A stretch of 64,000 bases of DNA from the NCBI RefSeq assembly GCF_009789675.1, contig NZ_CP046914.1:1426001-1490000 (forward strand), in the 5' to 3' direction. Source of the DNA: Paraburkholderia acidisoli (lineage in GTDB: Bacteria; Pseudomonadota; Gammaproteobacteria; Burkholderiales; Burkholderiaceae). Shown here piece by piece: positions 46,954-56,190 of this stretch. The notes under the pieces are model-generated. The model saw nothing but the letters and a program-made list of their open reading frames with translations, ran no database searches and was not told where the DNA came from. The position numbers and the translations under genes are program-made. How positions within the stretch are numbered: the stretch's first letter is position 1; the number at the start of each line of letters is the position of its first letter.

Positions 46954-46993
46954 TCGGCGTACGTAAAAAAAACCGTGCCGCGAGCGAAACGCG

Positions 46994-48508
46994 TTATTGC
47001 TGCTTGCGCAGCGGCAAATCGCGCAGCAGCCATGAAAGCGCGAACGAGACCACCACCACGCACGCCGCCGAAAGATAGACCGTGTGCAGCGCGCCCGCGA
47101 ACGCGTCGAGATACTGCGCGTGCACGGCGGGCGGCAAGTGGCGGATCACCTCGGGCGTGAGCGGCTGGGGCAGTGCCACGTCGCTGCTCAGGAGCGTTTC
47201 GAGGCGCGCGTGCAGGCCGTGCGAGAACACCGCGCCGAACGCGGCCACGCCCACCGAGCCGCCGATCGAGCGGAACAGCGTCGCGCCCGAGGTGGCCACG
47301 CCCATGTGCCGGAACGCCACCGCGTTCTGCACCGCGAGGACCAGCACCTGCATCACCATCCCGAGCCCGCAGCCGAGCAGCCCCATGTACACGTACATGC
47401 GCGAGAGCGGCGTGTCGATCTGCAGGCGCGCGAGCAGCATCATCGCCACGGCCACGAGCGCCGTGCCCATGATCGGAAACATGCGGTACTTGCCGAGCTT
47501 GCTGATGAGGCGCCCGGTGATCACGGACATGAGCAGCACACCGCCCATCATCGGCAGCATCTGCATGCCGGCCTGCGAAGGCGTGGAGCCTTTCACGACC
47601 TGCAGATACAGCGGCAGGAACGTGACCGAGCCGAACAGCGACACGCCCACGATGAAGCCGATCAGGCTCGACAGCACGAAGGTGCGCTCGCGAAACAGTT
47701 CGAGCGGCATGATCGGTTCGGCGGCGTGTTTTTCCTCGTGGATGAAACCCGCGACCGACACCGCGCCGAGCACGAGCGTGAGCCACAGCGTGGGCGAGTT
47801 CCACGGCAGCAGCGAGCCGCCTTCGCTCGTGAACAGGATCAGGCAGGTGAGCGCGCCCGCGAGCCACGCCGCGCCCATGTAGTCGATCACGTGCTTCACG
47901 TGCGCGGCGCGCGGCTTGAACACGGCGCCGATCACCGCGAGCGCGAGCGCGCCGAGCGGCAGGTTGATGTAGAAAATCCAGCGCCACGACAGATGCTCGA
48001 CGAGAAAGCCGCCGAGCAGCGGCCCGATCACGGTGGCGAGACCGAACACGCCGCCGAACATGCCTTGATACTTGCCGCGTTGCGCGGGCGGAATGACGTC
48101 GCCTATGGCCGCCATCGTCACGACCATCAGGCCGCCGCCGCCAATGCCCTGCAGCGCGCGCAGCACGATCAGCTGCGGCATGTTTTGCGCGACGCCGCAC
48201 AGCGCCGAGCCCGCCAGGAAGATGACGATGGCGGCCTGCAACACGATCTTGCGCCCGAACAGATCGCCGAACTTGCCGTAGAGCGGCACGACGATGGTGG
48301 ACGTGAGCAGGTACGCGGTGACGACCCACGAGAGCCGGTCCAGGCCGCCCAGTTCGCCGACGATGGTGGGCAACGCCGTGGACACGATGGTCTGGTCGAG
48401 CGCGGCGAGCAGCATCACGAGCAGCAGCGCCGGAAACAGCAGCCGGAGCGGCGGGTGATCGGCGGACGACGGCGCGGAGGCGGCAGGGGACTTCAACGTA
48501 CTTTCCAT
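46994..48508 (-). CDS. DHA2-family MFS multidrug transporter (EmrB-like)
   Basis: A 504-residue transporter with about 14 helices. It has LLAALDQTIVSTALPTIVGE (motif D1 in TM1), GKFGDLFGRK (motif A), RALQGIGGGGLM (motif B) and GPLLGGFLVEHLSWRWIFYI (motif C), all typical of DHA2 drug:H+ antiporters. It is divergent from a TetR regulator with dyads in the shared 105-base region, a classic repressor/efflux pair. No EmrA-type adaptor is adjacent. Confidence 0.93.
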   Translation of the reverse strand: MESTLKSPAASAPSSADHPPLRLLFPALLLVMLLAALDQTIVSTALPTIVGELGGLDRLSWVVTAYLLTSTIVVPLYGKFGDLFGRKIVLQAAIVIFLAGSALCGVAQNMPQLIVLRALQGIGGGGLMVVTMAAIGDVIPPAQRGKYQGMFGGVFGLATVIGPLLGGFLVEHLSWRWIFYINLPLGALALAVIGAVFKPRAAHVKHVIDYMGAAWLAGALTCLILFTSEGGSLLPWNSPTLWLTLVLGAVSVAGFIHEEKHAAEPIMPLELFRERTFVLSSLIGFIVGVSLFGSVTFLPLYLQVVKGSTPSQAGMQMLPMMGGVLLMSVITGRLISKLGKYRMFPIMGTALVAVAMMLLARLQIDTPLSRMYVYMGLLGCGLGMVMQVLVLAVQNAVAFRHMGVATSGATLFRSIGGSVGVAAFGAVFSHGLHARLETLLSSDVALPQPLTPEVIRHLPPAVHAQYLDAFAGALHTVYLSAACVVVVSFALSWLLRDLPLRKQQ

Positions 48509-48514
48509 AGCTTG

Positions 48515-48547
48515 TTCAAGCTTGAAATTAATTAACCGGGCGATTAA
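48515..48547. promoter_or_regulatory. dyads in the MFS/TetR intergenic region, probable TetR operator
   Basis: Two elements lie side by side. TTCAAG / CTTGAA (48515-48526) is a perfect 12-bp palindrome just upstream of the MFS start. TTAACCGG / GCGATTAA (48532-48547) is a 16-bp dyad with one mismatched pair per half. Both stand in an AT-rich stretch that should contain the divergent promoters. Confidence 0.6.
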
Positions 48548-48613
48548 TATTAAGACAATTATTCCAGTTGGTCAAAATTCAAATCGTAACGGGATGCAAG
48601 CAGGCAAGCGCGT

Positions 48614-49360
48614 ATGACAACCTCCGATTCCACGCCGGCGAGCGCCGGTGCCAGTGCCGTCGACGGCGATCTCGCCCACGCCGCAGCCGCCGCGGCCACC
48701 GCGCCCGCGCGCCGTCCCGGCAGGCCGAGCGGCGGCGCGGGCGGGGCGGAGCAACGCTTGCGGCTGATCGAAGCCGCGCTCGCGCTGTTCGCGCGTCAGG
48801 GCATGCTCGACACGTCGCTGGCCGCGATCGCGCGCGAGGCCGGCGTCACGCCCGCAATGGTCCACTACTACTTCAAGACGCGCGACCAGTTGATCGACGT
48901 CATCATCGACGAGCGTTTCGTGCCGCTGCGCGAGGCGTTCGGCGGCATTTTCGAGGCGCATCCGGAGGATCCCGTGACCGCGCTCACGGCGCTGGCCGAG
49001 CGCTTCGTCGAAGTGGCGCAAACCTATGCGTGGTTCGCGCCGCTGTGGGTGCGCGAGGTCATCAGCGAGGGCGGTTTGTTGCGTCAGCGCATGCACGAGC
49101 GCTACGGGCACGAGAACCAGAAGAAGGCGCACGCGGCCATCGAGCGCTGGCAGCGCGCCGGGCGGCTCAACGCGTCGCTGGAGCCGTCGCTGCTGTTCCA
49201 TTCGTTGATGGGGCTCACGCTGCTGCCGCTCGCCACCGCGCCGATCTGGCGCAACGGGCCGCAGCAACGCGACGTCGACGCGAAAACCATCGCCCGGCAT
49301 GCCGTGGCGCTCATTACGCAAGGCGTGGGGCCCGTGGCTTCGCACGACCATCGCAACTAA
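48614..49360 (+). CDS. TetR family transcriptional regulator
   Basis: A 248-residue regulator. An unusually long N-terminal extension of about 45 Ala/Pro/Gly-rich residues, ending in RRPGRPSGG (AT-hook-like), precedes the TetR HTH (about 47-95), with TSLAAIAREAGVTPAMVHYYF as the recognition region. The C-terminal ligand domain is helical. It is divergent from the DHA2 transporter and presumably represses it until a drug-like ligand binds. Confidence 0.9.
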   Translation: MTTSDSTPASAGASAVDGDLAHAAAAAATAPARRPGRPSGGAGGAEQRLRLIEAALALFARQGMLDTSLAAIAREAGVTPAMVHYYFKTRDQLIDVIIDERFVPLREAFGGIFEAHPEDPVTALTALAERFVEVAQTYAWFAPLWVREVISEGGLLRQRMHERYGHENQKKAHAAIERWQRAGRLNASLEPSLLFHSLMGLTLLPLATAPIWRNGPQQRDVDAKTIARHAVALITQGVGPVASHDHRN

Positions 49361-49597
49361 CTGCCTGGTTCGCGGCACATCGGCGAGCGGCTTCGCCGCG
49401 TAGGTCACGGTGCGGATTTCGGCGGTTCCGTTGCTACGCATGAGCACGGCATTCGACCGTGCGACGCCGGGCGGTAATTGGGGAAGATTCAGGGCTGGCA
49501 GCCGCCAGGCAACGTGATACGCTGCGGGCCGCCGGATTCAGCGCGGCGGGCTGGCACGATTCGTGCGCCTGTCGCGCGCAATCCGTACATCCCGCCG

Positions 49598-51202
49598 ATG
49601 CGTCGCTGCCCGCGCGCTTCGGTGTTCTCACCAAGGCCGAGGTTTCGTCTGACTGCTTCCAAGTCTTCTTCCCACGCCGCGCCCGCCATCGTCTGGTTTC
49701 GCGACGATCTGCGGCTCGCCGATCACCCGGCGCTCGCGCAGGCGGCGGCGAGCGGCGCGCCGCTCATCTGCGTGTGGATCCACGATCCCAAGGCGGCGGG
49801 CGAGCGCCCGGACGGCGCCGCCGCACTCTGGTGGCGGCATGTTTCGCTACGCGCGCTCGAGGCGGCGCTGCACGAGCGCGGTGGCAAGCTGCTGCTGCTT
49901 GAAGGCGACGAGGCGAAGACGATCGAATGGCTCGCCGAAGCCAGCGGCGCGCAGGCCGTGTACTGGAACCGTCGCTACGGCGCGGCGCAGCGCGAGTCGG
50001 ACGGCAAGCTCAAGGCCGGGCTGCGCGAGCGCGGTCTAACGGTGGAAACCTTCAACGGGCAACTGCTGAACGAGCCGTGGACGGTGCTCAACCAGTCGGG
50101 CAGCCCGTTCCTCGTGTACAGCGCCTATTGGCGCGCGTGCCTGAAGAAGGGCGATCCCGCGCCGCCGGAAGGCGAGCCCGATGGGATGAAATTTCAACGT
50201 CTGCCAGCAGGTCTTACCCAACGCGCATCGAAGCTCGCCGATTTCGGCTTCGAGCCGCACAAGCCCGACTGGGCGGGCGGCATGCGCGAGGCGTGGCCGG
50301 CGGGAGAGGACGCGGCGCTCGAACGCCTGCGCGTGTTTCTCCACGACGACCTCGACGCTTACGGCGACGGCCGCGACGACCCCGCCGACGGCTCGACGAG
50401 CCGCCTCTCGCCGTATCTCGCGGTGGGCGCGGTGTCGCCGCGTCAGGTCTGGGCCGCGCTGCGGGCCGCGCAGCATGCGCACGGGCGCGGGTCGGCGCGG
50501 CGCGCGTCGAGCGCCGAAAAATTCGCCAGCGAACTGGGTTGGCGGGAGTTTTGCCACTATCAACGCTTCCACTATCCCGATCTCGCGACCCGCAATCTGC
50601 GGCCGGCCTTCGACGCCATGCCGTGGCTGAAGGACCGCAAGGGCCTGCGCGCGTGGCAGCGCGGGCTCACGGGGTATCCGCTCGTCGATGCCGGGATGCG
50701 CGAGCTGTGGCACACGGGCTTCATGCACAATCGCGTGCGGATGGTGGCGGCGTCGTTTCTCGCCAAGCATCTGCTGCTCGACTGGCGCGCGGGCGAGGCG
50801 TGGTTCTGGGACACGCTCGTCGACGCCGATCCGGCCAGCAATCCGGCCAACTGGCAATGGGTGGCGGGCTCGGGCGTGGATGCGGCGCCGTATTTCCGCA
50901 TCTTCAATCCCGTGCTGCAAGGGCAGAAGTTCGACCCGCGCGCCGCGTATATCCGCCAATGGGTGCCGGAACTCGCGAAGCTGCCCGACAAATTCGTGCA
51001 TGAACCATGGAAAGCGAGCGCGGAGCAATTGAGCGCGGCGGGCGTGCGGCTCGGCAAGGACTATCCGGAGCCGGTCGTCGAACATGATCTCGCGCGCAAG
51101 CGTGCGCTCGAAGCGTTCGCGAAAACCGGCAGGCAGCGCGCGCTGGCCACGCCCGAGAGCGCCGAAAATCCCGATAACGCGGGCAGCGGTAAGGAAGCGT
51201 AA
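49598..51202 (+). CDS. phrB: deoxyribodipyrimidine photo-lyase (class I CPD photolyase)
   Basis: A roughly 534-residue light-driven DNA repair enzyme. The N-terminal photolyase domain starts APAIVWFRDDLRLADHPAL, and the C-terminal FAD domain contains EKFASELGWREFCHYQRFHY, GYPLVDAGMRELWHTGFMHN and SNPANWQWVAGSGVDAAPYF with the tryptophans and Asn used in flavin handling. The first 30 residues before the conserved domain look non-conserved, so the start is uncertain: ATG 49598, GTG 49622, or a later start. The 237 bases upstream contain only a CGGCGA/TCGCCG hairpin at 49381-49398. Confidence 0.9.
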   Translation: MRRCPRASVFSPRPRFRLTASKSSSHAAPAIVWFRDDLRLADHPALAQAAASGAPLICVWIHDPKAAGERPDGAAALWWRHVSLRALEAALHERGGKLLLLEGDEAKTIEWLAEASGAQAVYWNRRYGAAQRESDGKLKAGLRERGLTVETFNGQLLNEPWTVLNQSGSPFLVYSAYWRACLKKGDPAPPEGEPDGMKFQRLPAGLTQRASKLADFGFEPHKPDWAGGMREAWPAGEDAALERLRVFLHDDLDAYGDGRDDPADGSTSRLSPYLAVGAVSPRQVWAALRAAQHAHGRGSARRASSAEKFASELGWREFCHYQRFHYPDLATRNLRPAFDAMPWLKDRKGLRAWQRGLTGYPLVDAGMRELWHTGFMHNRVRMVAASFLAKHLLLDWRAGEAWFWDTLVDADPASNPANWQWVAGSGVDAAPYFRIFNPVLQGQKFDPRAAYIRQWVPELAKLPDKFVHEPWKASAEQLSAAGVRLGKDYPEPVVEHDLARKRALEAFAKTGRQRALATPESAENPDNAGSGKEA

Positions 51203-51439
51203 GCGCGCCGTTCATCGGGCTGACTTGTCGCGCGGATAATGTGCGCGGCGCAACACGGTTTGTCGCATTGAGCGGAACCCTGCGGCACCAATATTGCTCT
51301 ATCAGGACGGCCCGCGACGACGCACGTCATGGCGCGAAGCGTTTTCGCCGCCTTGCATGCGCGCCGGTCACTGCCGTAGCAGGGCCGCCTCGCGGTGGGC
51401 CCGATACGGCCTGACAGACAGAAAGGCATCAACACGACA

Positions 51440-51850
51440 ATGAACGCAGTACACAAGCTCGACCGGACGACCATCGTCCTTGTCGAAGACGACCCGCAAA
51501 GCCGGGCCTCCCTGACTTCGCTGCTGGAAGCGGAGGGCGCCCGCGTCGTCGCGGTCGAAGACGCCGAATCCGGCGTCGAAGCCGCCATCGAACTCCTGCC
51601 CGACGCGGTGGTTTGCGATCTCGACCTGCCGGCCATGGATGGCTTTTATCTGATCCAGCGCTTGCGCGATCACGAAATCCGCAGCGATCACGCACCGGCC
51701 GTCGCCGTCGCGCTCACGGGGCATACCGACGAAAGCTGGCGGCTGCGCAGTATCGGCGAAGGCTTCCAGCACTTCATGACCAAACCGGCGAAACCCGAAG
51801 CGCTCGTGACGCTGCTCAGCGACGCGCTCGAAGAACGGCATTCGCTGTAA
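51440..51850 (+). CDS. single-domain response regulator receiver
   Basis: A 136-residue protein consisting of one receiver domain. It has the acidic triad E16 D17 D18, D60 as phospho-acceptor in VVCDLDLPAMDG, Thr in VALTGH and Lys in FMTKPAKP. There is no output domain and no adjacent kinase, so it acts through partner binding or in a phosphorelay. The ribosome site is weak. A bidirectional terminator follows. Confidence 0.88.
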   Translation: MNAVHKLDRTTIVLVEDDPQSRASLTSLLEAEGARVVAVEDAESGVEAAIELLPDAVVCDLDLPAMDGFYLIQRLRDHEIRSDHAPAVAVALTGHTDESWRLRSIGEGFQHFMTKPAKPEALVTLLSDALEERHSL

Positions 51851-51933
51851 GCCTTCGCTTTCCGTCTTCGCAACGGGTGCCGTAAGCCGCTCGCGGTGCT
51901 CGCGCGGGCGGGCGGAAAGCGTCGCGTAAAAAG

Positions 51934-51962
51934 AAAAACGCCGCGGATCTCGCGGCGTTTTT
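51934..51962. terminator. bidirectional intrinsic terminator
   Basis: Perfect stem AACGCCGCG / CGCGGCGTT with a 5-base loop, flanked by A and T runs on both sides. It serves the receiver gene (plus) and zur (minus, stop at 52000). Confidence 0.92.
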
Positions 51963-51999
51963 GGCGATTCGGCATGGCGCCGCGCGGCGCGGCGAATGC

Positions 52000-52620
52000 T
52001 CAGGAATGCGCGGTGGCTTCTGCCGATGCCGACGCCGCCTCGGCCTGCGCAGTCTGGCACTCCGCGCACAAACCCTTGAGTTCGATCCCGTCGCCGGCCA
52101 ACCGGTAACCCGCTGCCTCGATCTGCGCGACGAGCGCCTGGCGCAGCTTGGGCTCGTGCAGTTCCGTCACGTTCCCGCACTGTTGGCACACCACGAGAAT
52201 GCCGTGCTGGCATTGCGTGAGGTCGTGGCAGACCGCGAACGCGTTGATCGATTCGATACGGTGAATCAGCCCCGCCGAAAGCAGGAAGTCGAGCGCCCGA
52301 TACACCGTGGGCGGCGCGGAGCCGGGGTGAATCTGGCGCATTTCGTCGAGCAGCGAATAGGCCTTGGTCGCCCGCCCGGAAGCGAGCAGCAACTCCAGCA
52401 CCTTGCGGCGGATGGGCGTGAGCTTTTCGCCGCGTTCGCGGCAATAGTTCTCGGCCATCGCGAGCGCGGCTTCGAGCGACGAACCCGACACCGGCCCGGT
52501 CGCGTGAACGTGCCCGTGGTCGGCATGCTCGTGGTCATGAGCGGAGTCGTGACCCTGAGCGTGGTGGTCGTGCGCCGCGCCGTGGCGGGCGGCGTCCGGG
52601 GACGGTTTTGCTGTCTTCAT
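52000..52620 (-). CDS. zur: Fur-family regulator, Zur-like, with His-rich N terminus
   Basis: A 206-residue metal-sensing repressor. The N-terminal 40 residues hold 11 histidines (13, 17, 19, 20, 24, 28, 30, 32, 35, 37, 39). The winged HTH contains KLTPIRRKVLELLLASG and APPTVYRALDFLLSAGLIHR. The dimerisation domain has the two-Cys pairs CQQCGNV and CAEC that hold structural zinc, and HDLTQCQHG. Zur-type identity is inferred from the Cys spacing, absence of Fur-specific motifs, and the His-rich arm. No zinc-uptake gene is next to it. Confidence 0.88.
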   Translation of the reverse strand: MKTAKPSPDAARHGAAHDHHAQGHDSAHDHEHADHGHVHATGPVSGSSLEAALAMAENYCRERGEKLTPIRRKVLELLLASGRATKAYSLLDEMRQIHPGSAPPTVYRALDFLLSAGLIHRIESINAFAVCHDLTQCQHGILVVCQQCGNVTELHEPKLRQALVAQIEAAGYRLAGDGIELKGLCAECQTAQAEAASASAEATAHS

Positions 52621-52666
52621 CTCTCGATTATACGGGGCGCGCCGTTCGGCCGCCCGCGCAGCCCTT

Positions 52667-53293
52667 TCACGTGAGCGGGATGCCCACGTACTTGCGGAAG
52701 CCCTCGCGTTGCGCAATGCGCTGATACCAGCGTTCGAGATTCGGCAACGGCTCGCGCTCCACGCCTTCGAGGCCGAACCAGCGCCGCGCGAAGGCGCCCA
52801 GCACGATGTCGGCGATCGAAAAGCGCTCGTTTTCAAGGAAAAAGCGGCCCGTGAGATGCTGGTCGAGCAGGCGCCAGTGCTGGCTCACCTGATGCAGGTC
52901 CGCCGCGATCTGCGCCATGTCGCGCTTTTCGGGCGGCGTGCGCACGAGGCCGAGGAACACCGGCCGTTCGGCGGGCGCGAGCGAGGTGGCGGACCAGTCG
53001 AGCCAGCGCTCGATCGAGCCGCGCACTTTCGGCTCGGCGGGGTAGAGCATGCTCGACGGACCGTATTCCAGCGCGAGATAGCGCACGATCGCGTTCGATT
53101 CCCACAGCACGTAGTTGCCGTCCACGAGCGTGGGGACCTTGCCGTTGGGATTCAGGGCGAGAAACGAAGGCTCGTTGAGACGGCCGAACTGGCCGCCCGC
53201 GTCGATGCGCTCGAACGGCAGTACGAGTTCGTCGCAACACCACAGGACTTTCTGGACGTTGACCGAATTGGCGCGTCCCCAGATCGTAATCAT
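52667..53293 (-). CDS. glutathione S-transferase family protein
   Basis: A 208-residue GST. The thioredoxin-like N domain starts MITIWGRANSVNVQKVLWC, with a Ser in the position of the catalytic residue, and contains NPNGKVPTLVDGNYVLWESNAIVRYLA, the glutathione-binding loop. The helical C domain carries FSIADIVLGAFARRWFGL. An AAGGAGA ribosome site precedes the ATG. It detoxifies electrophiles or acts as a stress protein; substrate unknown. It is 46 bases from zur and in the same orientation. Confidence 0.92.
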   Translation of the reverse strand: MITIWGRANSVNVQKVLWCCDELVLPFERIDAGGQFGRLNEPSFLALNPNGKVPTLVDGNYVLWESNAIVRYLALEYGPSSMLYPAEPKVRGSIERWLDWSATSLAPAERPVFLGLVRTPPEKRDMAQIAADLHQVSQHWRLLDQHLTGRFFLENERFSIADIVLGAFARRWFGLEGVEREPLPNLERWYQRIAQREGFRKYVGIPLT

Positions 53294-53517
53294 CTGGTGC
53301 GTTCTCCTTGCAATGAAATTAGGGCGCCAGTCAGGCGCGGACTGGCAGCCACGATACACGAATTGGCGCGATTTTTCCGCGCCCGTTCGGCCTATGTCTT
53401 TTGGCCGGCTTTTCGCCAGCGATGCTTTTCGTAGAATAGGCGCTGCGTTGCGCGAGGAGTTCCGCAGTCGTGCCCGAAACGCGGTCCAGCGCGCGCATCG
53501 CCCCACATTGGAACGCT

Positions 53518-55212
53518 ATGGCCCGCATTGTCCCCGACGACTGGCAACACCTCGAAGCCACCGGCGCCGCCGCGCGCGAACGCGAAACGCTGGCGGCGCT
53601 CGCGCACGGCTTACCCGACACCTATACCGTCTATCACGGCGTTCACTGGACCCGGCTCGCCGAGAGCTTTTCGGTGTTCGGCGAGGCGCAATTCGTGATC
53701 GTGAGCCCGGCCGGGCGCGTGATGCTGGTGGAGCAGCGCGCGGGCTTCCTGCGCGAAACGGCCAACGGGCTCGTCAAGGCGCATCTGCAAACCGAGCGCA
53801 ACGTGGCCGTGGGTCTTGCGCGCACGATGGAAAATCTGCACCGGCGCTTCACGGCGGCGTTCGGCGCGGGCACCTACGGGCTCGAAGAGCTGTTTTATTG
53901 CCCCGACCACGTGGTGCGGAATCCGGCCATCGCGGGCGTGAACCCGGCGCGTATCGTCGACGCCACGCGCAAGGCGAAGCTTGCCGCTGTCGTGCTCGAA
54001 GCGCTGCCCGAGAACGAGCCGCGTCTGCCGTGCGCCGCGCGCATCCCGCATTTTCTCGCCGACGAACTCTCCCTCACGCCCGACACCAGCGCGCTGATCG
54101 GCGCGGCGGACACGCTCGTCACGCGGCTCGCGGGCGGCCTCGCCACCTGGGCGCGGCGCCTCGAATTCGCGCCGTTCCGGCTGCGCGTGATCGGCACGGC
54201 GGGCTCGGGCAAAACGCAGCTTGCCGTGCAGGTCATGAAAGACGCCGTCGCTCGCGGCGCGCGCACGCTCTATGTGTGTTTCAACCGCCCGCTCGCGGAC
54301 CACATCGCGAAACTCGCACCGCCCGAGGTCAAGGTCGCGAACTATCACCAGCTATGCGACTGGGTTGCGCGCGACGGCGGTCACGTGCCGGAGTTCGAAG
54401 GCCCGAACCCGTTCGAGGAACTGGAGCGCCGCTTCGCGCAGGCGCCCATCCCTGAGCACTGGCAGTTCGACGTGCTGATCGTCGACGAAGGGCAGGATTT
54501 TCACGAAGCGTGGGTGAGCGCGCTGGCGCGCTTGCTGCGTCCCGAAACCGCAGCGGACGATGGCCGGGGCGCGGCGTGGTGGTGGCTCGAAGACCCGCTG
54601 CAGAACCTCTTCTCGCGCGCGCCGGCCGCTTTGCCCGGCTGGACCGTGTTGCGCGAGCAGACCAACTACCGGAGCCCGCGCGACGTGCTCGCGTTTTTGC
54701 GCGACGTGGCGGGCGAGACCGTGCCCGCTATCGCGCAACTCGTGGCGGGCAGTCCGTTCGACGGCTCGGACGTGACGGTATCGGCATGGGACGAAGGCGC
54801 GGAGGTTTCAAACGATTCCGGCGTGGTGGACGCCACCAAACGCGCGATCACCCAGGCGCTCTCGCTGGGTTTTCGCAAGCAGGACATCGTGGTGCTCTCA
54901 TTTCGCGGGCGCGAGCATTCGCGCTTCACCACGCACGACGATCTCGGGCCACATCGGCTGCGCCATTTCACGGGCCAGTACGACCTGTTCGGCAATCCCG
55001 AGTACCGCGAGGGCGACGTGCTGCTCGATTCGATCTATCGCTTCAAGGGGCAGTCCGCGCCGTGCGTGATTCTTACGGAAGTGGACTTCGAGACGTTCGA
55101 CGAGCGCGCGGCGCGCAAGCTGTTCGTGGGCGCCACGCGCGCGACCATGAAGCTGATCGTGGTGGCGTCGCCGCGCGCGGCCGCGTTTATCGAAGCGCGG
55201 CGCGGCGGGTGA
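53518..55212 (+). CDS. NERD-like domain fused to SF1 (UvrD-like) helicase
   Basis: A roughly 564-residue fusion. Residues about 30-140 resemble a nuclease-related (NERD) domain, but the E-x-K active-site position reads EQR (E72 Q73 R74) in RVMLVEQRAG. A superfamily-1 helicase core follows: Walker A GTAGSGKT (residues 226-233), Walker B LIVDEGQDF, TNYRSPRDV, FKGQSAPCVILTEVD and LFVGATRATMKL. It probably acts on DNA or RNA with ATP. ATG 53518 is used; GTG 53470 is an alternative. The degenerate nuclease motif is inference. Confidence 0.8.
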   Translation: MARIVPDDWQHLEATGAAARERETLAALAHGLPDTYTVYHGVHWTRLAESFSVFGEAQFVIVSPAGRVMLVEQRAGFLRETANGLVKAHLQTERNVAVGLARTMENLHRRFTAAFGAGTYGLEELFYCPDHVVRNPAIAGVNPARIVDATRKAKLAAVVLEALPENEPRLPCAARIPHFLADELSLTPDTSALIGAADTLVTRLAGGLATWARRLEFAPFRLRVIGTAGSGKTQLAVQVMKDAVARGARTLYVCFNRPLADHIAKLAPPEVKVANYHQLCDWVARDGGHVPEFEGPNPFEELERRFAQAPIPEHWQFDVLIVDEGQDFHEAWVSALARLLRPETAADDGRGAAWWWLEDPLQNLFSRAPAALPGWTVLREQTNYRSPRDVLAFLRDVAGETVPAIAQLVAGSPFDGSDVTVSAWDEGAEVSNDSGVVDATKRAITQALSLGFRKQDIVVLSFRGREHSRFTTHDDLGPHRLRHFTGQYDLFGNPEYREGDVLLDSIYRFKGQSAPCVILTEVDFETFDERAARKLFVGATRATMKLIVVASPRAAAFIEARRGG

Positions 55213-55242
55213 CACACCGGCGCCGCGGCTCGGCGCTGGCGC

Positions 55243-56190
55243 TCAACTCCAGGCCGAAGCCCCGATCAGCGTGCCCGTGCGCGTTTGCGCATTCCACCAG
55301 ATCACGCGCAACAGCGGGGCGCTCTGCGCGATGAGAATCGCCTGCACCGGGTCGCTTTCGATGAAATGCGTCACGCCGCATTTGATCGCGGCCGCGGCCT
55401 TGTGGGCGGCCGCGCCCGTGGGCGATTCGTCGTGCGAGTCGGGCGTGCGCATGACCAGTTCGAGATGGCCGAAGCCGTGCCGTTCGAGCCATACGCGCGT
55501 GCGTTCGCGATCCATTTCCGGGCGGCCCGTGATGATGGCGCGCGTGTGCTTGAGATCGATGCCGGGCAGGCGGTCGAATGGCACGAGCGCATCGCGTTCG
55601 GCGAGCGCGGCGGTGAGGTCTTCGTCGTAGCGCGTGGGCGAAATGTCGGGCAGCAGCACGCCGTCCAAATCGATCGCGTAGACCGCGTATTCGTGGTCGT
55701 CGGCCATGCGCGTGCCTTCGCCTTTCGCGTCGCGCGACCAGTCGGCGCGGTAGCGTTCGGTGTAGGCTTGGCGTTCCCACGGGAACAGCGCGAAATAGCC
55801 GCTCGCGTCGATCGAATAATCGGGGCGCAAACGGCTCAGATCGTCGAAGGCGCCGGTGAGCGTGCGCACGACCACGCCGTGTTCGCGCAAGAAGCCGATG
55901 CAGTCGACGAGCGTATTGCCGCGTCCGGCAATGTCTTCGCAGAGCAGCACTTTCGAGCCGGGCTCGGGAAGCGGCAGCGTCGAATCCCAGCGCACTTCGC
56001 GGGTGCCGCGGTCGTAGCGCAGGAAAGCGACGCTCGCACCCGTTGCGTGCGAAACCATCAAGGCGAGCGGCGCGCCGCCGCGCAGAATGCCGACCACCAT
56101 CGCGAATTCCTCTGCGATCAGGGCCGGTTGCAGCGATTCGACCCAGTGGTCGAGCTGTTCGTAAGTGAGCGGAACGATGGGCTTATCCAT
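55243..56190 (-). CDS. phosphoribosyltransferase-HAD hydrolase fusion
   Basis: A 315-residue two-domain protein. The N-terminal part (about 1-165) is a type I phosphoribosyltransferase, with GILRGGAPLAL and the PRPP-binding loop VLLCEDIAGRGNTLVD (E85, D86, T93). The C-terminal part (about 168-300) is a HAD-like hydrolase: D174/D176 in AIDLDGVLLPD, T221 in IITGRPEM, Lys264 or 270, and D280 in HFIESDP. The pair could link a nucleotide base with its phosphate removal, but substrates are unknown. ATG 56190 lacks a clear ribosome site; ATG 56229 is an alternative. Confidence 0.82.
   Translation of the reverse strand: MDKPIVPLTYEQLDHWVESLQPALIAEEFAMVVGILRGGAPLALMVSHATGASVAFLRYDRGTREVRWDSTLPLPEPGSKVLLCEDIAGRGNTLVDCIGFLREHGVVVRTLTGAFDDLSRLRPDYSIDASGYFALFPWERQAYTERYRADWSRDAKGEGTRMADDHEYAVYAIDLDGVLLPDISPTRYDEDLTAALAERDALVPFDRLPGIDLKHTRAIITGRPEMDRERTRVWLERHGFGHLELVMRTPDSHDESPTGAAAHKAAAAIKCGVTHFIESDPVQAILIAQSAPLLRVIWWNAQTRTGTLIGASAWS

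Noticed and set aside
53518..56190. Reading the helicase and PRT-HAD genes as one defence system
   Set aside because: They are convergent on opposite strands, and no neighbouring defence genes or mobility signs support the idea.
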